The notes beneath the pieces were generated by a model, which did no database searches, had not been told where the DNA came from, and saw only the letters and a program-made list of their open reading frames with translations. The translations under genes and the position numbers were made by a program. A stretch of 64,000 nucleotides of DNA from Pycnococcus provasolii (lineage: Eukaryota > Chlorophyta > Pseudoscourfieldiophyceae > Pseudoscourfieldiales): positions 124,001 to 188,000 of the forward strand of contig CP150549.1 of NCBI GenBank assembly GCA_049487715.1, written 5' to 3'. Shown here one piece after another: positions 51,101-63,300 of the stretch (positions are counted from its first letter, which is position 1; each line of letters begins with the position of its first letter).

Positions 51101-54100
51101 TTTCATCATCCACTTCGTCCTCTCCTTCCGCAGCAGCTGCCGCCTTGGCACCCTCGCCGCCAAACACAGCCTGCTGCACGCTCTTCTTCTCCTTCTGTAA
51201 CTTCGTGTACACTGGATTTTGCGCAGCTTCCTTCCACTTGTTTGGCTTCTCTTCCTGCTCCGGCTCGTCGCCCTCTTCAGCCTCCATTAAGCTTGCTTTG
51301 GCGAGGCGAAGCTTTCGCACGCGGCGCGCTTCGCTGAGCAGTTCCATGGCACGGTCGACATGCCGAGCAGCCTTGGCGTGGCGCGCCTTTTCCGCAGCCG
51401 TGGCACGAGGCGTCTCGGACTCGAGTTCACCCACGCTGCGCAGGGCAGTGCCAAGGCGATACATCGTGTCACTCGATTCCGGGCGAAGGTAAAGCGCGTG
51501 GCGGTACAGCTCAACGGCTCGGGGAAAGTCTCGCTTTTCACCTGTTTCATTTTGTGTGTATTAGGTCAGCTGGTTTTTATTTTGTCTACGCCACGGCACG
51601 GCCATCTGGTTAGAGGCACACGACTTACACATCATGATGCCGAGGTTGTACGTGACGAGGAAAGATGAATCGTTGTATTCGTACGCCGTGCGTAGAAATT
51701 CCTCAGCCACAGGGTAATTTCCCTTCGACCACTCAATTGTCGCGAGGTTGACGAGAGCCTCCACCTGCCGCGGGTCACGCTCGAGCGCCATCAGGTAATT
51801 CTCCGCCGCCGTCTTGGGCTTGCCAGACAGAAGCGCAAGATTCCCCAGCTTCACGTAGGCGGGGGCGAACATCTCGTCCATGATAATACACCGTCGAAAT
51901 GCGCCCATTGCCTTCATGTGTCGGCCAACAGCGCACAGAACGACGCCCTTGTTGTAGTAAGCCTTGATTGACCGCGGATTTGCCTCGTGTGCAGCCTCGA
52001 ACATATTCACCGACTCTGGGAGACGCCTGAGGCGGAAATACAGGCATGCTAGATTGTAGGCAGCCTTGTAGAAGCCAGGCTCGAGACCTCGTACCTGATT
52101 AAAAATAAAGAAAACAATTTTATGGTGTGAAGGTTAGTATCTGTTGTTGATTATACCTCATGGATTGACTCAGAGATCAGAATAGCCCTGTTTACCTGCT
52201 CATACGCCTTGACGGCGTCCTCGAACATGCCCCTGCGCACGCTGACGTTCGCATAGTTCGTCGGCGCAGCCAGCAGCGTTGGGTCGCGGCGCCATGCAAT
52301 CTCGTACTGCTCCGAAGCCTTCTCAAGCAGCCCCACCTCTTCGAGAATCTGGCCCATGGTAATGTGATAATGCGCCTTGGGGCTCGACTCGATGATAGGT
52401 GCAAGCAGCTCGCGAGCGATGTCAAGCTCACCAAGGCGCAGGTGGATGATAGCCTGCAGATGAATCGCGTCGGACGTGTTCGGTGCTCGACCGACGATGC
52501 GACTCAGAACGCGCTCCACATCTGGCACGTTGCCGTCGTTAGGCTTCGTCTCTTGTAGCGTTTTCGCCACGTCGTGCAGGTCAATGTTTTGCGTCCGTTC
52601 GTCACGGCCGCGCATGTCGCTCTCAGCCTCCTCCTTCACAGCCTCGTAGAACGCCTCCACGGGCGCAAATGCCAGCATAACACGCTGCTCGCGGTACTTG
52701 TGCAGGCCGTACACCGCGATGCCCGCTGCTAGCAGGAACACGGAAACGCCCAGAACCGCAAAGAACACCGTGTCGTACACGTATCCGCCGTACAAAACCT
52801 CCTCCACTTTCGTGACGTTGATCGTGGCGTTAAATAAGCAAGCTTGCAGCATGTGAGCCTTCAGCAGCGCTTCCGCGCTTCCCAAGGCGATATTCGTGCG
52901 GTTCAGGGTGGCGGGAAGCCGAATGGGGCAGGTTCGACACATCGTGGCGCGGGCGGTCTCCGTGTATCGCTCGAACCCGCACGCATCGCACGATGTGGCA
53001 CTGTCGATCGGTGCGACGGAACCGAAAGGGCAGATGTCGCACCTGTCCATGGCACTGCGTGGCGCCGAAGTGCCCTTCAAGCACATATCGCAGCCGATCG
53101 AACCCTCCACCGAGGAGACGGTTCCCGGCTCACATGGCAAGCACGCCGCCATGTCAAACGATGGCGCGTGATAACCCCGTGCGCAAGGCAAGCACGCGAC
53201 GGAGTCGTCTCCAACCAGCAGATTGTTCCGATCGTCGAACCACTCGGGCAAGTCCTTGCCGCTGGTAATTGTACGCTTTGCACTTCCCGGCGGGCATCGA
53301 AGCGATGGGCCAGGCGGCAAGATTGGATATCCGACATCGAGTGTCCCTGTGGCGTACGCGTTCGCAAGCTCCTGCCTAGCTCGCGCGTACGCGTCAAAGT
53401 ACAGCGATGACCCCTGACCGTCCGCGGCATTGTAAAGCGAGAAGTGAACAACCGCGCTGCCGCTGGTAACCTCGATGATGTGAATCATGTCAATGGAGAT
53501 GTTCGTCAGAACGCTGGCAACACCTCGACGGAACATGCGCTTGGCCAGGAAGTCGCCGTTGAATGCCACGGGATCTGCCTCAATGCGTATGAAGAGCACC
53601 GGTATTCTCTCAGGTGCCAGCGGCGGGATCGGCGGCGGCGTCGGCGGCAACGGCGGCGACGGCGGCTGTGGCGGCGGCGAGGGATACATGCACATGTCCA
53701 GGCTCTTCACTTCCGACTCGCCAAATGTGGACGTGCCAACTGGGCACGGCATCGGACGATTCATGCCCTCCTCCGCGCAGTACGTGTCCTCGGGACATGG
53801 GTGGCAACCATCCTTTGTGTTGAGGGCGGTAATGTTTCCAAAAGTACCCGCCGGGCACGGGAGACACAGTGCATCGCTCGTCGCCTCCGTGATATTGTTG
53901 TACCTACCCTCGGGGCATTCGAGGCACTTGGCAAGGCTGCCCGGACTGTAAGTTCCTCCGGGACATGGAACGTTAAAGCTCGAGTCTTCGGTGCTTGAGC
54001 ATTCAAAGCCTGGATCGCACGGAGTGCAGAACGCCTGGCCACCGTCGGAGAATGTGCCGTTCACGCACATCGAGTTGAACGACGAGTTGGACGAGTTGGG

Positions 54101-56028
54101 ACACTGCATGCCTCGAGGACATGTTGTGCACAGCGGACTTTTGCCGTCGCTGAAGGTTCCACTCACGCAGCGCACTTGCGTCGCCGAGATTGTGGATGGG
54201 CACGCGTAACCAGCCTCGCAGACGACGCACTCCTCGAATCCCACGAGCGCGTAAGTTCCGCTTTCGCACTTCACCGGCAAGGTGTTCGGTGCAGTGCACT
54301 CGTGCCCCAGCATGCACGGTAGGCACGGGATGATGTTCGTGGAGTTTTCGTTGATGTCCTCGCTGTCAATCGAGTACCCCACGCTGACTCGATACGTGCC
54401 GACGAGGCAGAGCTCCGGCTTCGTGGATTTGACTGGGCACGTGTACCCGCTTGGACACTCGTCACACGACAGCGCGCCGTTCTCCATCAGAGTTGGCTGA
54501 CGCGGTGGAACGGTGCTATTGTACGGTAAGGCGAACGCGATGCTCTCCGGCTTGATGTCGTAGCGGCTGTATTCGTCTCGTGAGCAGTCGACAGGATTCC
54601 ACATGCCCGCCACGGGGCACGCCGTGCGTGGAGGGCAAGGAGGGCAGACCGGGCTCCTCGGGGTCGCCGTGAACGTTCCCGGCTTGCAGCTTTCGCACGC
54701 CGTACTTCCCTCGGTAGACGCAAAGCCGCGCCGGCAGTCGATTGGGCTGAACGTTCCCGACGTCGGACAGCGCGTTCCCGCTGGGCACTTGTAGCACTTA
54801 TCGCTCGCGGCATCGGACGTGTAACCTGGATCGCACAAATTGCACGTCGACGCTCCCTCGCCCGCGAACGTGCCGTTAATGCACGCTCTTGGCGTGGAGA
54901 CTCCACGCGCGCAGCGATGGCCGAGCGGACACGTGAGGCACTTGGACGATCCGCTCAGCGCGTACGTACCCGGCTCGCACTGCGTGGGGATCTTCGTGCG
55001 CTCCGTGGGACACATGTATCCGCCGGGGCATCGCAGGCACGATGGCGATCCCACCACGGCGCTGAAGGTGCCAGGCGAGCAAGCAGAGCACGACGTGGAG
55101 GAGGCGTTCGACGACTCGCCAGCGGGGCACGGCTGCGGGTGCACAGCCCCCACGCTGGAGCACGTCGTTCCCGCGGGGCATTCCGTACAGTTTGCGTTCA
55201 TTCCGCCGAATGTCATGTTGTACTTGAAGTTATGGAAGGTGCAGTCTTCGTTTCCGGGCGACGTCACGGTGCAGCTCCCTCTCCCGCGCCGGATCCTGCA
55301 GTTCACACCGTTGAGGTCGCCCGACATACCAGGCAAGCCGTCGTCGAAAGTGCACGTCATGTTGAAACCTGCGGACGTATCTGGCGCATACGAGGTGGGC
55401 ACAGCATTGAAGCAGCTGGCATCTCGATTGAGCGCAAGCATCTTAAGGCACTCTCCCGTGAAATTCGTTGTTCCTGGTCCCGTGACGCCCGCTTCGTCGA
55501 GTGGTGTGAAGCGCACGTCGGCTCTTCGCCCTGAGCTATACGTGCCAGCCTCACAGCTGGTGCACACTCGGCTTCCTTCCGCAGCCATCGTTCCCTCCGG
55601 GCATGCCTCTGGCGTGGTTGTGTTCGCCAAGCACGTGTGCCCTTCGGTGCAAGCGGGGCATGACGAAGAGCGGAACGTGTTTGTGAAGTTTCCCGCTGGG
55701 CACACGGGTGGCGGGCTTGCGTTGGCTCTAAGCGGGCAGTACGACCCAAGCGGACAGCTCAAGCACTGGTTGGACGCCGTTTCTGAGTGGAAGCCAACTC
55801 CGCAGATGGAGCAGCTTGTCATGCCGAGCGCCTTGAACGTTCCCCCGGGCAGTCGGTGCACTTTCCTAGCGTGTGGTTGGGTATGGCGCCTGAGTCGCAT
55901 ATGAGAGGCGGCGGCGGCGGCGCTGGCTGAGCTTGCACTAGCGTTACCGTTGAGTGCAGCACTAACAGTGCTAACAGCACAAGCCAAAGCCCACAGCGCC
56001 AAAGAAAAACCACACCACACCGCGCCAT
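48180..56028 (-). CDS. Receptor-like protein: GCC2/GCC3 ectodomain, membrane helix, TPRs, two DUF4347-like domains
   Basis: About 2553 residues in three exons: 52196-56028, 51629-52094 and 48180-51541 (introns 101 and 87 nt, GTAAAC...TCAG and GTAAGT...ACAG; the first has an ATACTAAC branch site). ATG 56028 opens a signal peptide MARCGVVFLWRCGLWLVLLALLVL; this frame meets the main frame only if one G is added to the G5 run at 55842-55846. Ectodomain: about 20 GCC2/GCC3 cysteine modules (C-x-x-C-x-x-G-Y/H), a PSPPPQPPSPPLPP stalk, then more modules. Membrane helix VFFAVLGVSVFLLAAGIAVYGL (about 52705-52780). Cytosolic part: TPRs (EAYEQVRGLEPGFYKAAYNLACLY type), then two DUF4347-like domains at about 50590-51030 and 48930-49355, with LLxVSNR starts and an acidic linker. 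Confidence 0.75.
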
Positions 56029-57383
56029 GAAAGGCAGCGGCATGGGCATGGGCATGGAGAACGAGGGGAGAGGCAGGCAGTCACGCGGCCTCGAATCCTT
56101 ACCGGCTTGCAGAAGAGTACCACAGGTTCGGTTCGTTTGACCACAGGGGGAGAGCACGGGGAAGCCCCCGGGGGGACTCGACTCATAGCCGGTCCGGGGG
56201 AGTTTGAAAAACATTGGCTTCGGTCTATCGTAGCTAATAAGCCTTAGCTAACCTTAGATAGGATGGTATTGGTAGGAGTACCCCCTCGGAGTTAGGGTTA
56301 GGGTTGGAACCATTCCGTGAACCGTCGGGGTTTTGTCACTATAACGGTGGTGTGACCTACGCCAATTCAACGACGTCACGACGCCTACTGCATTGGTGGC
56401 AACGACACGCCTATCCGGCATGCGTCTATTACATCTACGCCTCGCGCACTTCAGCCGCAAAAAGATCCGAGAATCAATTGCAGCCGGTGCACGATTTGGA
56501 ACCCACGACCTCAATGACGCAGACAAAAACGATGCTGAGGAACATTCATGCGCTGGATGTCTCAAGGGATTATCAAAGGCTATTCCAAAACAACGCAATC
56601 CAGAACGCGCTAAGCAGAAAGGTGATCTCGTCCACGCCGATCTCAAAGAAAAAGTGGATAAAGCTTACAGCGGACACGAGCATTGGGTCCATTTCACGGA
56701 TGATAAAACTGGACAGACTTACACCTATCACACTTTCGAAGTTTTTGTTGTCGTTGCTGTTGCTGCTGTTGTGCGTTTGTTATTGAGACTTGTTTGTTGT
56801 CGTTGCGCTTGTTGGCTTGCGCTGTGGAAAAAGTGAGGAGGGGAGTGGAGGGGGAGGCAGAGGAAGGCGCGTGGATTGAGAAAAAATGGCGGGTAAACTC
56901 GGACAGGCCCTGTAGGCGGTGACGAGGTTTTCACTTCGTTCGTGGAGAATGAGGGGAACTGATTAACGAAATTGAAAGTTAAACTTAGATGTCCGATTTT
57001 CCCCAAGAATGCGGAATTATTAGGCTGCCCAATCAATGCCAGTGCAAAACAGGGGATATGTACATACATGCAAGTTCTAACAGCGCACTCGTCTTGCTTG
57101 GTGAGAGGAGGAGCGAGGTTCCATGCTCGCAGCCTCGTAAAACGCCTGCCGCCTGCCGCCTCACTCAAATCAGCAATCAAGTTCAAAGTCTGAAGTTAAC
57201 AGTCAATGATGGCGTCTTCTTTCATGATGGTGACGAACAGACAGCAACAACAAGTATAATAATGGCTCCGCCGGATCTGTCGCTCGGTACTACGTAGAAG
57301 AACGTATTTCCTATGATGTATGTACAAAAACCTTTCAGGTTAGTAGTAAAGTTACCCGTGATCAGTGATCAGTCTACTAGTAA
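56029..57383. other. Intergenic region with retroelement remnant and TTAGGG units
   Basis: Holds the 5' flank of the receptor gene, two TTAGGG units at 56292-56303, and the copia remnant. 56840-57383 shows nothing recognised; small frames at 56972-57297 lack family features. TGATCAG repeats and CTAGTAACTAG lie near 57360-57390. Confidence 0.45.
56393..56740 (+). mobile_element. Ty1/copia retrotransposon fragment (GAG-pre-integrase and start of integrase)
   Basis: A frame encodes LLHLRLAHFSRKKIRESI, CAGCLKGLSKAIPKQRNPERAKQKGDLVHADL and WVHFTDDKTGQTYTYH. The L-H-x-R-L-x-H start, C-x-x-C, a KGDLVHADL and FTDDKT pattern are those of the GAG-pre-integrase zinc region leading into the integrase core of Ty1/copia polyproteins. 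The frame ends soon after; no reverse transcriptase, LTR or primer-binding site is seen. It is therefore an old, truncated copy. Confidence 0.75.
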
Positions 57384-60300
57384 CTAGTCTAGGCCATTCA
57401 AAAAAGCACGCGCCTCCCACCGCTTCTGATGATTGGGAAGGCGTTGTCCACTCTTGAAATTACCCCGCTGCCCGAACGAAACGTCCTCCCAATCCGCATG
57501 CTCTCCTTCGACATTGCGCCGTTCGTCTTGCATCCCACCGCACATCAAACGCAACGTCGTTCCAATCATGCGCCATGGCACTTCCGTCACGACTCCGGCG
57601 GCGCGTGTTGCGTAGTACCATCCAGTATCGACAATGTCACCCCCCCGCCACATCGACGATGAGGGCGGTAACGGTGATAGTGGTAGCATGGCACGGCGAA
57701 TTGCTGGGAGCATCACCGCACGCGACTGCCTGGGCCTAAAGCCTCCTTCTTTGCACAGCTTCTCGACCACATTCGGAAGCTCCGCGCTCATCATGCGCAT
57801 GTCCTCGGTCGCGGCTGCCATGCCCTTGGCGTTGTCGCGCGCACGGCGCAAAGCCGCTTCAACCAATCCAGTCCCATTCATCCGATCGAACTCGGTACCT
57901 GCACGCCAGCCGATATCGTATACAACACGACGAGCCACATTCAAGCACGCCATCCGGGTAATGTCCCATTTCTTGGCATGTTGGAGATGCTCTGTTTCAC
58001 TCACGAGCCGTTCGAGATCCTCTTGCGAGGAGAATTGGTACAGGAGGTTCTCCATCTCAGTCATAGTAGTTCCCTTGTCGTCATCGTCCTTCATGCTGCC
58101 AGAGAATCCAGTGTCCCGAACTTGTTCTTGATCGCTTCCAGGTCGACTTCCGGGACCGTCCAAACCTCCTTCTCCATCATCAATGAAAACAAGCCGCATC
58201 ACCGATGAAGTTGTGGGCGTCGATTCGAGGTCAAAGGAAAATGAGCTGAGCGTGACTCCTCTTTTATTATCGGCTGTCAACGTCAACAAACCCTCGCCCG
58301 CTGACGGGGCAGCAGCAACGTACCTTGCATTCAATCCCGTGCGATTCCGCGCAGCAACTTCGTGCAGATTGTGTAGTACCTCCCCAAGCGCAGTCTCGCC
58401 CACCAGACCAAGCGTGGGAACGGAAAGCTCTTGGCGATTGTACCCATTCATTCGTAGATATCGTGCAATGTCACTGCGCACACCCTCTGTTCGCAGGTTG
58501 CCATCGATCAACGACGGAGCCGCTACCGCTGCTCGTTGATCGACGTGGTTCCGTATGCGCTCCATGATGCCGTCGAGCATCTCCTTGGCCAGCATTATCC
58601 GGCGAAGTTGTTCACGCACACGCTGCCATCGTTCTCGTGCCGAGACAGGAATTTGCCGCTCTTCTTGCGTCGTATCTGCTCTGCTCGACTCAGGCACGAA
58701 TAATTCAGAGTATGACGACTCAGTCGCATCTCTGTATCCCGCAAAGCCGCGCTGCTTTTTCCTAGGGTCGAGCCACTTCACGTCACCTGAGAAGACGCAG
58801 GCTGACGAATTTCTCCATCTAAGAGCGTAGAGCACAGCGCTCAGGCAATCGCGTATCGCATCGATAGGTCCAGATGCACGCATGGCTTGGCGTGCCCATC
58901 TCTCTTCGTACGTCTCAGTCAACTTCATGAGACGCTGTTTTGCAACTCTACGTCGAGATTCCTCAGTAAAGATGTCGAGCAGAATCGCGGCGAAAAATTG
59001 CAGAAGAAGGATTGTCACAACAAACGGGTAGAAGAAGCGCAGCAGCAAGACGACGGCGACGTATGCGTGCCCATCCACGAGCGTGCCGTCATTCTTGTCG
59101 CCGAGCACGGCACCGCGGGGCACAAAAGCGGAGGACGATTCGTCAAGCTGGTTTTCGAAAAGCGCTTCGATCGCATGGTGCACGCGCGCATGTGGTTCAA
59201 CGAGGTCGCCGTGCACCAGATGAAATGCGTACGCGCATTGCACGGTGATCATCGCGATGATCCCCACGAGCGTCGCCATGCTCGGCAAGCTGCGATGAAG
59301 TGTGCGGAGATAAGGGTACAGCATTGGCAGGCCCATGAGGTGGCGCGATATGTTTGCAGCAATACCAATCACAATGGGCACTTGCAGCACAAGATACCAC
59401 CCATGGAGCGTGCTCATGGTATCCACCTTGGAAAGTAGCTCCAGGTAAGCATCACGCTCTGATGTATCTGCTTGCAACGTGTGCCTCCAAGCGCCGCGTG
59501 GATAGCCCTCCACCGGTGGCTGAGGGTTGGCGGATCGTTTGGGAAGTAGGATACGTGCCTCCGCCGAACCATCGCCGTCGTACCAACGGTAGCTCCGCTC
59601 ATACGTGAAGTCCCGCACGTACGCGAAGAAGTACACAAAGTGCACGACGCTCGCGGCGAGCAAGCAAATCGGGATGGCAAGCTTAAGAGCCTCAACCGCT
59701 AAGGTCCATGCATCGACCACGAAATGACGCCGTACGACGCGCTGCTGCAGGCGCCGGATAGTTGCGTCGTGCAGGAGATGCAAGAAACGCCGCGCGTCTC
59801 CAATCGAGTTCACGCAAAGGGCCACCGCGACGATAGCAATAAATACCTCGAGGGCGAACAAGCCTAATCGGCTTGCAAATAACCCTTCAAAGTAGTCGAA
59901 AACGGGAAGCTTCCATGCCTCGGTGGTCGTGCTGATCCTACCATGCGAACTCACTTCCATGTGTATACGCACGTCCACCAGCATTTCGGTTAGCTCATTG
60001 TGCAGGAGCACACGAATGTCAACGCGCCGTGTTCGTCGGTCGATGAAACGAGAATGGTACAAGTACGATAGCAGGAACTTGGCGCGGTCTTGCATCAGCG
60101 TGCCGTCGAGGTAGACATCAAAAAGCGCCTTCTCTACGTCAGAGCTGAGCTCTTTCTCGTCGTAGTTGCGACCGAAGAATGCGAACGGCACATCCGGAGA
60201 CGCGAGTTCGGACTCATTATAGAACGCCTCCCGAATTCGACGCAGACTTGGATTGTAAAGTCCACCAGGATACTTTCCGGTAGGATCCGTCACACCCGCA

Positions 60301-63300
60301 GGAAGGTCGAGATGTGCAAACATGGCGTCGAATCCGTACGCCCCCCCATCGAGTGTCGAGCACTGCATTTCACGGTACAGGTCCTCGAAGCGACGTTGCC
60401 CATGCTTGAGAGGAGAACCAATCATTGGTGATGTGTCCCGCCACACTCCTCGCGCAGTGCGTCCATGGCAGCCAGCCTCCCGAGAGGTCCTGCGTTGCGT
60501 GATTAGCACGCCGCCCACCACGCGAAGCTGGCCTGCGATACCAAGAGTCCGTGGTCGCGTATAGCCCGAATAATTCACGAAAAGACGGTCACCAGCAGCA
60601 GCTCCATCTGACACAATGCTGTACCCATCCCACGCATCGCCGCCTGAAAAAGAAGAATGGGTTGAGTCGCCGCCCTTGACATCGTCATCATACAGCATCA
60701 GCTTTCTCGCCATAACGCGGTTTCTGTGCGTATGCGAAGGCAGCGGTGAATCAGCCACCCACGACTCTGGAGCTGGAGTAACATCGAGAATGCGGCGGTG
60801 ACCCTGCTCCGACGGCATGCCGGCTCGAGCTCCGCGAATGGACGCATTAGAATTCACCGTGTAGTACGACAGTCGAGCGCCGTTCGCACCACGGCAATCA
60901 CCAACACTACCCAGCCGGCTGCCATTATTCACGCCTTCAACCGCCTCGATGGCGGCAATCAGCGAAGTCGTCAGCCTGTCATTGTTTTCTTGGGATACAA
61001 GTGCGCCACTTTCGGCACGTCGAAGTTTCTCATCTCCGCTCTCCGCCAACGACGTGGTCTCAGCCACCTTGCTGGCTCGAGACGTAACAACCTCCTGTTT
61101 TTGACGGCTCGCACTAACACCATCAAGGAAAGCTTTTTCAATCCTTGCAGACATTGCATTCAAACTTCCCAATCGAGCCCAATCGATGGATTGCTGTGCG
61201 GTGAGATTTGTCCCGATCGTTGCTCTGATACCGCGCAATGCCAGATCGTCGATTCTGAGAGCAGCGACTTGGCTTCGTTGTTGTGCGTACCACGACCCAC
61301 GCGGATCAGCAGTCAACGTGCCGGAGCGAATTAAGATCAGGTCGTCAAATTGTCGTAGCTTGCGTCTCGAAGAAATGTCACCGTGAAGGGAAAAAATCGC
61401 TGTAATCTCTAGACGCGCACGCTTAATACCATTCTCCTCCTCGTGCGGATGGCATGATACCACACGGACGCGTCCGCGTGCCAACCCCAACTCAAGAGCA
61501 ACGGATTCACGTACCTCTGCACTATCATCCAGGCGCGGATCCAAGTAAATTTCGCAGGTTCCAAGCCAGTCGCGATAGACCTCATACGTCTCCTCCCATC
61601 CTTCGACGATGTCAATCATCAATGCTGCGTCACCATAGCCCCGATTCCCGTCGCGATCGTACGCTGAGACATGAAAAAGATGCGTACCTGGTAGACATAA
61701 CCCGGCAACAAATACCTGAGGCGAGCACTCGTTCTGACTACTGTACACGTGGAGCGTGTTCGTCACATCTCCATCTATTGCATCGCGTGCCTTTGCAAGA
61801 CAGGAAGGAAAGAAGGCACGATCCAACTTCCCACGACAAGCAGCAAGGGGATTTGCGTTCGCAGTGTCGCCAACTTTCTCAAGCCAAGGTGCTTGACCGA
61901 ACAAGAACGCAAATGGCTGCTCTCTTGGATGCGGTGTTCGCCATAAGATATCAGGGCCTTTCGGATAGAGAGATGGTGTTCGTTCGACGTCGGCTATGAG
62001 AACGTCGTTTTCTTCGCCTGCCATCATGGTATCCACAATCTCGCAAGCAGCTTTCTCGCATCGCCCTGACGGGTCATTCGAGGGACACCAGTGCTCACCT
62101 TCCCCACACGGCTCGGCAACAATTACCACCCGTTCGTCCGAAGCCATCACGCCAGCCGAATTGAAAACTACGTAGGAAACCACGAAAGTAGTTCCAACAG
62201 GTGCCATTGTGTTGACACATGCACTGATGCCCTTGCGCCATAGCTCGTGTCCTGCACAACCAAAACGCAAGCAATGATCGGGTGGGCAGACGAGCAGTGC
62301 GTTCCCATGTGCTCCCTCAGACGTGGCGCCGAGTTCACATGGTAGGTCACTGGTGGGTATCTGCCCAGGCGAGCACATCGCATACTGCGTGAAACGCGGC
62401 AACATCAACACTCGATCGCCAATCACGGTGACATTTGGAGTCGCCGGTGATATCGGAAGTTCTGCAGCCTCCTCAATTGAGCCCACAATGTCACTTTCGC
62501 AAACAATACCCTCCTGAACGCACGTTAGGCCATCTGCGCATCGTACCTCACCAGTCTCGCACTCCACGAGTAATTTGACAAGTCGAGTTACGCTCGTTTC
62601 GTGTCCAGCAGAATCAGTGACGGTGAATGTGACGTTATAAGCCCCAGGGAAGTTCTCGCCGTAGATTTCGCACCCAGATAGCCCGTGCGTGTCAAAGAGG
62701 AGACCGCATGCTTTGACGTATGGTGTCAGGTCACCGTCCACGTCATCATGTGCAATTGCGCCATGATCGCAGATGGCGGACACTTCTAGTTCCTCGTCGC
62801 ATTCTCGATACCCCTGACCTTCTACCTCAACGTAAGCGTCACCAACTAGTGCGATCGCCGGTGAAACATCAGGAGGCACTTGCTCTGGATGCGCCTCTTC
62901 TTCTCCTTCAGTCGTAGGATCAGAACGAATGCAGAAACCGTCAACTGGGCATTTGCCATCTGTGCATGCCACAACATCCTCGCCGCAATTCGGAACGACT
63001 GTGATCCAGCGCTGTACTTCTGTTGCTCTGACGCCCCCACGATCCATGCAAGTGTAACGGACGATGAAGGGTTCAACGGTAGGGCGTCGCGTGTCGACGA
63101 CTGTACCGCCAACGACACCCATACGATCTGATATGTCGCCATCCGTTTGGTCCAAGCACACGTAACCGGGCTCGACGTACGTCTCGCTTTGCATAATGTA
63201 TTCGCGTAGAACGAGACGACCGTCCACAGTTTGTTCCATGACGGCGTCAGATTGCTTGCTCACGAGATATATCTGCGGAGCAACACCGTCAATAGGCGTC

